This document shows, piece after piece, positions 50,501 through 64,000 of a DNA stretch of 64,000 bases; position 1 is the stretch's first letter; each line of letters opens with the position of its first letter. The translations under genes and the position numbers were made by a program. The notes beneath the pieces are model-generated. The model worked only from the letters and a program-made list of their open reading frames with translations. It was not told the DNA's origin and did no database searches. This DNA comes from Sitta carolinensis (Eukaryota > Chordata > Aves > Passeriformes > Sittidae): the NCBI GenBank assembly GCA_032173965.1, contig CM063283.1, forward strand, positions 34,573,743 through 34,637,742, in the 5' to 3' direction.

Positions 50501-52465
50501 CACCAACCCAAGTAGCTGCATCTGTAACTTGAGTGGGATGGGACCCATTTTATATCATCAATGTGTTTCTCATTGATTGAAAAGGTCAGGTGCTTAAAGT
50601 GTTCCTTTTTATAAGGCAGAAGTAGGTCGTTTAATGTGGATTCAGATCCAGTGAAGAGCAAGCCATTGATACAGCTACATATTTTTGTCTGCTGCTTTTT
50701 TCCTTCTTTCATAATATAGAAAAATCCTTTCCATTGAATATGTATACCTACTCAGAGCTGCATAATTTACTGCAGTCAGTGACTGCCTAGATAAACATGA
50801 ATTAAATAAAACCACGTTTTTATGATTTTCTTTGGCTTAAAAAATATCAGTAATTCTAATTTTTTTTTCTTCTGAGTTCCTGAACTTTCATTTCAATTAT
50901 TTCCATTTTAAAGGAACCAAATAGGATATTAGCAACATTATGTAAAGAAACTATTATACCCTGATGCTAGCATTGGAATATCTCAGTTTTAGAAAAAATG
51001 CATGTCTCCTAAAGAGGTCATTAAACATCTTGCTAAAATTGAATTCAACACATTTGTATTGGCTCAATGAAATTCATAAGAAAGGAAAAACCATGTATCA
51101 AGGATGCCAAAAATGTAGTATAACCTCCTGCAGGAAGGGCTGAAAAGCAAAAGAAACATTATCAGTACCTTTTCTGTTTTTTATTATTGCAAAAAAAACT
51201 GTTCCAAAATTTCAGTTTAGGTGTACTGTAGTTGACATCCTCATCATGTTCTCTGCTGCTTCTATTACTGAAAATTTCAGTCTTGGATACAGATAATATA
51301 CCTTGTTTAGCAACATCTGCGTGCAGACTGCAAAGTATTAAGGGTTGGCTGGATTGCTAGAGCTCAGTTTGGGAATTTGGCCACAGGCTCATTCTTTCTA
51401 TATGTCTGGCCACAAAGACAAAGGAATATTTTATTTTTCTAGGGGAACAACAGAAATGTCAGGGGCAAGAAGTGAACAGACACAAAGAAGATGTATTATT
51501 TCAATTTTTTTTTAACACAGAAGAAATATTATTTTAATTCTCCTAACTAAAAAAATAGTCAAAATAGAAAAATACAGCAATAAATGCATGAGCATAGGGA
51601 AAGAACTCTACAGAGCAGAAAGATCATGTCTAAAAAGGCAAAACATTATCTTTTAGCTATGCTTACAGAACAAAAATAATGTTTGAGTATCACTGTCTAG
51701 TTGGACTCAGACCCAGAAAACACTCTTTTAAGCACTGGATTTTAGCAAGAAAGGAATGTCTCCTCTCTGGTGCCTTCACAGAAGGCAGTGAGCAGCCAAG
51801 GCTGCATCTGGGTGCTAGGTGTGCAGTGGGCACCTGTGCTCCTGGGAAACAAGGCTACTGCAGAGCAATGGATCGGCCCTGCTGATCCACGTTGCATGCC
51901 TACTCCATGCTTAGGAGCCACAAGGCTTTTTTTCTGCTCAGCCACAAGAACTTGCACAGCTCAGTCTCTTTCAGACATTCAATCCCTCTTCAAAGAGGGC
52001 TGAACTCAGTAGAGAAGCAGCAAATACCTAACAGAGTTGCCTTCATTTCATGTATTTGTCACATTCTTTTTCAAGTACAAGTCACTTAATAGTCTGTGAA
52101 CGTTATTGTCTATCAAACTGTAGTTTCATACAATTTTGACATCTGCATCTGGGAAATGTGCATCCCTTTTGACTGTGTTAGATACCGAACTTCTCTCTAC
52201 TTCTAAAACATCAAGATAGATCAATTTTTGAAGTATTTCTCTGCAAAAAGTTTTAAAGTTCCACCACCATTCATTACCCAAACTTCTTACTATGGTCCAG
52301 ACAGCCAGATCCATATATCTGTCCACTGTTCACATGAACCAGTGAAAAACAAAACTTACCAGCTGCTTTTATATGTATTTATGTCTGCTTTTATTCCATA
52401 CCCTGCTCAAGGTAATGCATGAATTAAGAAATGTGTTTACCTCTTTAAAGAATTAAGCAAGAATC

Positions 52466-52544
52466 ATGCAATCATAGAATGATTAGGGTTGAAAAAGTAC
52501 TCCAAGACGATTTAATCCAATTTTTGGCCAAATAACAGAAAGCC
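52466..52544 (-). mobile_element. CR1 3'-terminal fragment, antisense
   Basis: GCAATCATAGAATGATTAGG, then GTTGAAAAAGTACTCCAAGA and GATTTAATCCAATTTTTGGC, is the antisense terminal part of a CR1. It abuts a sense CR1 starting at about 52545. Confidence 0.75.
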
Positions 52545-53135
52545 AAATGTATCCTGGGCTGCATCCAGAGCAGCGTGGGCAGCAGGGGAGGGAGGGGATT
52601 CTGCCCCTCTGCTCTGCTCTGGAGAGAGAGACCCCACCTGCAGTGCTGCACCCAGCTGTGGGGTCCCAGCACAGGAAGGCATGACCTGTTGGAGCAACCC
52701 CAGATAAGGGTCACCAGCATGATCAGAGGGATGGAGCACCTCTCCCATGAGGAAAGGCTGAGAAAATTAGGGTTGTTCAGGTAGAGAAGAGAAGGCATTG
52801 GGGTCACCTGATCATGGCCTTCCAGTGCCTGAAGGGAGCCTACAAGAAAGCTGGAAACTGTTAACTACAGCACATAGGGATAGGCCAAGGGGGATGAAAG
52901 AAGGCAGATTTAGATTAGGTGTAAGGAAGAAATTCTTTACTCTGAGGGTTGTGAGGAACAGCAGCACTTGACCAGAGTTGTGGATGCCCCATCCCTGGAA
53001 ATGTTTAAGACCAGGTTGGACAGGGCTCGGATACACCTGGCCCAGTGGATGATGTCCCTGTCTGTGGCAGGGGGTGTTGGAACTAGATTATCTTTAGGCT
53101 CCCTTCCAACCAAAAGCATTCCATGATTATGCCAA
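52545..53135 (+). mobile_element. CR1 retrotransposon, 3' 590 bp, sense, near-complete 3' end
   Basis: Well-preserved sense CR1: AGCCAAATGTATCCTGGGCT, GATTCTGCCCCTCTGCTC, GAGACCCCACCTGCAGTGC, GATGGAGCACCTCTCCCATG, AGGAAAGGCTGAGAAAATTA, AAGAAATTCTTTACTCTGAG, GTGGATGCCCCATCCCTGG, and a 3' end of CCCTTCCAACC followed by ATTCCATGATTATG, the degenerate CR1 terminal microsatellite. One of the youngest-looking repeats here. Open frames on both strands within 52472-53036 are shadows of it. Confidence 0.93.
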
Positions 53136-54179
53136 AATCAACATTTGAGTACAAAAGTATTCTTGTCTATTTGTTTATGGGTAAGGGACTCATAATACTT
53201 AAGTTACCTAAATAATTATGGCTTATATAAAATGGCTTATTTAAAAGAGGAATGAGGTTTCAAGAGTAACTTTATCTAATGATTCCTTTCCTTCCATGAG
53301 GTATTTTTATATAAAGAATTGTTGAACTGCACATATAGAAACATTATCTCTTGGGCCTCTTTAGGTCACAGATAATCCCTTGAATTCCCCTTGTAGCAAC
53401 CAGGCAGCCTGGTCACATCTAAGTGCAGAGGTATGACTCCTATTCACAGACATTAATTCAGATTAAGCATAACTGCTTACCTTGAAGTAAGAGGTAAGTG
53501 AAAGTCCCACTGATGGAGACGGAAGATACACTGAGGACCTGCTCTCCAGGCTGGAGAGTGAGGAGCAGAACAGCAGGGTTGGAATCTGCAGGTGGATGGT
53601 CAAGAATGCACCAGCCACACCAGCCACAAGAGCGTCACTGAGAGATGGATTACAAGAAAGGTTTGAATCTGGGGAGTGCAAGAAGTAGAAATATTGATGA
53701 GGGAGAAAGATGGCTGAGCAGATGAGTTGGACAAATAGAAAAAGAAAATTAAATCAGACTAAGCAGAACATATCCTTTTCACCTCAACAGTGACAGGGAA
53801 AGTCACCCAGGCTGTCACTTCCTTTTTTAACCAGAATTTCTGAATTAGTAAATCATGCCTAAAGATTAAGCACACAAATTTGCTTTCAAGAGTGATTGTG
53901 ATACTACCCCAAATCTTTTTAATTATGAAATTTCTCCTGTCATTCACGGTGGATATTTTAATAGTATTTTCTGTATGAAAATGCTAATTTTTAGTATGCA
54001 TATTAGTATGCAGACATTGTAAGGGTGGGCCTGAAATCCTACTGGGCTTCATGCCTTAAAAACTGAAAGGAAAAAGCAGTCTATGTCTACAACAATTTAC
54101 AGTTTAGATATAGTAATAATCACGTCAAATTTAAAATGATGGGTTTAAAAGCAGAAGATGACAACAATGGCAATTTAAC
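53136..54179. other. Intergenic, nothing secure
   Basis: AT-rich apart from a GC-richer patch at 53.46-53.70 kb. That patch has a donor-like GTAAGCAG on the minus strand (left edge near 53478) after an open frame at 53463-53681. I cannot assign it; it may be noncoding or repeat-derived. Confidence 0.4.
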
Positions 54180-54880
54180 TGTTGTCCTGCTTTGAGTGGT
54201 ACCGTGGCAAAGAAAAAATCTTTTAAGGAGGATTTGACAATGAATTAAAGAATGGAGATGCTCAGTGATCCCCTACAGTGAAGGACAACACAGAAGGAGC
54301 TAGCAGGTGCTTTGCTTGCAGTATGCATAAAGCAGGCTGGCATCATGGACTTTGATATGTGAATTCACTTCAACACTCAATGAAAAACTAATAGTGGGGA
54401 TGGACAGTGTCCATGGCTTTGAAGAAGAGTATAACTAGATCACAACAATTCTATTCAACAGAGAGGGGAGAATCAGCAATACACAGGAAGCAGTCAAAGC
54501 AGTGACATTGTCGAAGCAGAAAGAAAACTTATCTTAGCAGTTCTACTTTGGACAGATTTTACATACTGAGGCCACTACAAGGCCGAAGATTACTTCCAGC
54601 GAGGAAGTAATGCATGAATTTTGTATATAGGGTTGAAAAAAAGAAATGTGTATCTTCAATGCAGGACTTAAGACTTAGCCATGATATTACCTTGTGGAAA
54701 AATCAAAGACAATGCCCCAGATTACAGGGCTCAAAGACTGGAAACACAGGTTTAATCCCCAGGGACTCAAAAAAGAAGGGAAAAGACCTTTGAGAAAAAG
54801 GTCATGACTCACCCAGTAGCTCAAGAGGTGAGCCCAAGATTACAGTTTGGACTGAAGGAGATACGTAATTTTTGGGATGC
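54180..54880 (+). mobile_element. Ancient non-CR1 interspersed-repeat relic, family name uncertain
   Basis: Phrases in order: AAGGAGGATTTGACAATGAA (54.22 kb), CAGGCTGGCATCATGGACTT (54.33 kb), GTCCATGGCTTTGAAGAAGA (54.41 kb), CAGTGACATTGTCGAAGCAG (54.50 kb), CTTATCTTAGCAGTTCTAC (54.53 kb), CCACTACAAGGCCGAAGATT (54.57 kb) and CAAAGACAATGCCCCAGATT (54.70 kb). The same order of ideas (lower-conserved 'ggaggatttgaa', 'ggctggcatcatggg', 'catggctttgaa', 'gtgacatggtcaaag', 'atcttagcagcag') recurs in an old repeat family I know from several vertebrate genomes, but I am not certain of its name. Strongly decayed, no coding. Confidence 0.5.
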
Positions 54881-56168
54881 AGCAGCAAGGAGGCAGGAGT
54901 AGGATTTGCATTCACGGACCAATAGAGAAGAACAAGAGAAAGAAGAGAGTTCTCAAAAGCTCCCTTACACTTAGAAATTAATTCTTCCTTGTGAGAAGTA
55001 ACCTTGAGCTTTTATTTTTAAATATAACTGTGATTTTCATTGCCTTGGAGGAGATTCTGCCTCTCACAAAATTGACCCTGACAGAAGTGACTTTGTGCTG
55101 CATATTCCACCCAGTTTGCTCCCACTGAGATTTGTGGTGAAGTCTGTGACACTGTGCAGTAACAACCTGGTTCACTGATGCAAATTTGAGGGGAGACAGC
55201 TAGCTACAGGCAAACAGCAGCAGTACCACAGCCCATGGCTGAAATGTGATTCTGTTGATTCTTGAATCCAGCTGCTCACACCATGGGTTTCCTCCTAGAG
55301 CTTGATGGCATCCAATGTGACACATACTTGACAAAAACACTTAGAACAGAAAAGCTGTAAGGTTACCAAATCCTGACATGATGTATTACAAGGCAACAGG
55401 GAAAAAACAGCTGGATCTTCTCAAAGAGCTCATTATATTCAGAGCCTGGAAAAAGGATGATGAGCTACCAAAAAGAAAGTATTTTCAAAGTATATACTGC
55501 CCTCCTGTGTACAAGTTGGTATTAAATCCAACAGCACCCACATATTTCAAAAACTGAAAATAATGTGGTGCTGTGGTGTCCCAGATAATGCAGGAACAAT
55601 GGTAAAATCCTGGCACTAGGGTACAAATTGAAGAGACAGTTCAAACCAGGGCTGTCATCAGTGAGAAACTAATCACTGCCATGGGCCTTCATACATATTT
55701 TATGAAGAAGATCATACTGGACCCCTAGGACCAGAAGCCATGAGAGCTGCAGAACTCCCTCTCACAGGCAAAAAAAAAGCACCTCCTAGCTGCCTCTGAA
55801 CCCCACCACAATCACAGATTGTCCACAAATGACTGACTGCTTTAACTAAAAGTAATTTCTTCCAATTAAAGCTTCTAACAAATATGTGAGTTTGTCACAG
55901 TCCTGCTTAAATACTTACCTGTGCAGAGGTAATTTCTTTTTTTTTTTTTTTTATTATTCTTGATACCTTCTTCAGCAGTTCTGTTCTTTTGGAAAAGTGA
56001 AGAAGGATTTTAACTGTATTAAAAGAACTTTAGTGTGAAAAATTAACCGTTTATTCTGTTAAACAATGCTATGCTGTGCAGAGGTCCTACTGTGCTGGTA
56101 TACACTTCTCAGCGTAATGAAAGTTTTACTCACCGCTAAGTACTTCCCCTCTGCTTTTTATTTTTCAG
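54881..56168. other. Intergenic, nothing recognised
   Basis: Mixed-composition sequence with a T run at about 55937-55953. No gene or clear repeat is visible. The AT-rich part towards 56 kb leads into exon-like segment C. Confidence 0.45.
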
Positions 56169-56231
56169 AAAAGCAGGTCCTCAAGCAACTGTGGAATAAA
56201 ACTGAGAGCAAATTCATAGCCACAGTGACAG
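56169..56231 (+). other. Exon-like open segment C, unassigned
   Basis: Sixty-three bases between a strong acceptor-like tract (CTGCTTTTTATTTTTCAG, AG at 56167-56168) and a donor GTACCC at 56232. Only one frame is open (two bases, 20 codons, one base), reading KQVLKQLWNKTESKFIATVT. It is antisense to, and just beyond, the SLAIN1 3' UTR. No recognised family. Its start phase does not follow directly from segment B, so an intervening exon would be needed if they belonged together. Confidence 0.2.
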
Positions 56232-56519
56232 GTACCCAATCTCTGTTTCCCACTGCCAGTCATATTTGTACTTGCATACTCTAAACATTAAATTGAAAAA
56301 GTCTCTTAAGATTATAGTAAGAGCGATTTGAATATAATACATATTTGTCTTCTAGGCATACCATGGCTTCCTAACACAATTAAAAAAAATATTTCAGGTA
56401 ACTTAGTTACTATTTGCAAAAATCCAGCATAATCTTTATAAAAGCTAAATAAAAATTTGAGGAGCTAAGTAGATGTGAGCAGCTAAATTCTCACAATGTT
56501 TACATTGCACACTGGAGAA

Positions 56520-57550
56520 GAGCATTATTGCTGAAATAGACTCTTTATTTCCTGAAACATTCCAAAACAGCAGTATACACAGTTGTAATCAAATATTAAG
56601 TCATATGCCATTATAAGAAAGCATTGATTAGTGCAATTGGATTTTGTAAAAGATCTATCAAAAAGATTTATTCGCATTAAAACTCATTTTCCATAAGCAA
56701 CTGTTAATAAAACATTACAATTTTATTCTTTGTAATAAAGTACTGAAAATCAACAGTAGTTTTAGAGATCACTGTACCTTTTTAAGTGCAATGTGATTTA
56801 TGCTGCCATTTTAAATACAAAACACTATGACAATAAATTAACAATTCAACAAATGGTGACAGACCAACAAAACCATGCTGAGCCAGTTGATGGCGATTTC
56901 CAGTGAATGCTACCTTTCTTTTTTTGTGTGCTTCTGCAACATAAATATACTGCTTTGTATTGCCAATGGTAAGATTTTGTAAGATATGTTCCTAGCGCTA
57001 AAAAAGTACATTACCCCAAAAATATTATTTATGGCACAGAAAAAGTTAAATTATCTCTCTGTAGTTCAAGGTTCAGGCAAGTTTAAATGAACTTATGTAT
57101 ACAAAATAAAATGTACTGAAAACACTAGAAAAAATTCAAGCACATACGTAAGTACCCCGAAATTCAAAATAAAATGGTGATGCCTTTACATGGAATAAAT
57201 TATCTCAAAACTTCAGTACAGCAAAGCTGCCCAAAAGCAAAATCTCCTAGTTCGTTCCAAGGAATTTTTGTATTTTGCGCACATATAATACTTTCTTCAG
57301 TTCCAAATGCCAACACTGCCATTGTTAGTCTGATAACAGTGCAGCTGTTCAGGTAACTGATTAAGTGCAATATTTAGTATTTGATAAGATGTTCATTTTT
57401 TAAAAATGACATGGCATTGTAGATGGTTACAGATTAAGATCCTTGGGACAATAATCCTGTATGACCTTCCTTTTCCAAATCGTTGTTACCCAGCCAGCTG
57501 GGTAATGAAATCTGCATTATGTGTTTTCCATTGTTGAGGGGCATTCTTCA
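56520..57550 (-). other. SLAIN1: Probable SLAIN1 3' UTR
   Basis: AT-rich, repeat-free sequence directly downstream of the SLAIN1 stop. Reading on the minus strand, AATAAA hexamers occur at 56722-56727, 56667-56672 and 56544-56549, which would put cleavage roughly between 56.5 and 56.7 kb; I see no AATAAA closer to the stop. Which signal is used, and whether there are alternative ends, cannot be told from sequence. The left boundary given is the furthest of the three options. Confidence 0.5.
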
Positions 57551-57626
57551 TCAATAGCAGCCGTCTCTCCAGTTCCCATCCCGTATCGTGCTCAGTGATG
57601 ACAGTGGCTTTGGAGGCTGAAGCAAA
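57551..57626 (-). CDS. SLAIN1: SLAIN1 terminal coding exon with stop codon
   Basis: Seventy-six coding nt: one base completing the Ser codon split from the previous exon, 24 codons and TGA (57551-57553). It encodes LLQPPKPLSSLS, then TIRDGNWRDGCY at the end, the signature tail of SLAIN proteins, so both stop and frame are secure. The minus-strand acceptor is TTAATACAG (AG at 57627-57628) behind a pyrimidine-rich stretch. A different frame over the same bases is also open for longer and could mislead a gene finder, but only the tail frame joins in phase and gives family residues. The intron before it spans 57627-61568, about 3.9 kb. Human SLAIN1, as I recall it, has Phe where the first Leu stands here; this would be a conservative change. 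Confidence 0.96.

Positions 57627-64000
<6,374 letters not shown>

Larger units (their letters stand above)
42563..52465. other. Long intergenic stretch; candidate enhancers at 43.7 and 50.1 kb
   Basis: No gene recognised. Simple repeats: T18 at 44429-44446, A23 at 44808-44830, and TTTG units at 46049-46072. Candidate regulatory blocks lie at 43720-43990, 46620-46760 and 50100-50500 (see findings). A minus-strand acceptor-like open segment lies at 46233-46471. A GC-richer patch at 51.68-52.01 kb is of unknown origin. Confidence 0.4.

Noticed and set aside
52472..53036. Open frames on both strands at 52.5-53.0 kb
   Set aside because: Entirely inside the CR1 3' end, which in sense is mostly 3' UTR and the ORF2 terminus.

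Overview
The window looks like avian (at least sauropsid) nuclear DNA. The dominant interspersed repeats are CR1 non-LTR retrotransposons in the chicken-type form as well as older relics. No Alu, L1 or other mammal-specific repeats are visible, and the background is AT-rich and CpG-poor. Species cannot be fixed from the sequence alone. There are no bacterial-type operons, CRISPR arrays, tRNA or rRNA genes.

Only one gene is securely recognised. The last three coding exons of SLAIN1, a microtubule plus-end protein, lie on the minus strand at the right end (63799-63963, 61569-61860 and 57551-57626). All three have consensus splice sites and compatible phases, and the gene ends with the family's conserved carboxy tail and a TGA stop. 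A 3' UTR of roughly 1 kb probably follows, down to about 56.5-56.7 kb, where three minus-strand AATAAA hexamers occur. The remaining 56 kb to the left is downstream of SLAIN1. In vertebrate gene order the next gene on that side is the convergent EDNRB. I see no EDNRB exon here, so the stretch is most simply the SLAIN1-EDNRB intergenic interval.

Repeat layout: young-type CR1 pieces at 4.4, 11.6-12.6, 17.4, 25.5-26.0, 42.2 and 52.5-53.1 kb; deeply decayed CR1 relics at 8.8-10.4 kb (antisense, about 1.6 kb) and 22.1-22.6 kb; an older non-CR1 repeat at 54.2-54.9 kb; an LTR-like block at 26.2-26.7 kb; a 53-54 bp tandem repeat at 27.3-27.5 kb; an extreme A/C strand-asymmetric tract at 42.4-42.56 kb; a 43-base T run at 13.24 kb; and several short palindromes and simple repeats.

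Not explained by repeats are several candidate regulatory blocks with clustered homeodomain, POU, PBX or SOX-like words (2.3-2.7, 8.2-8.4, 21.3-21.5, 43.7-44.0 and 50.1-50.5 kb). The 50 kb block carries two near-identical POU4-like words. Three plus-strand and one minus-strand open segments have acceptor-like sites, some also a donor, but cannot be assigned to a known protein. I found no clear novel multi-gene system. The best leads are the candidate enhancers, the unassigned exon-like segments and the old repeats.
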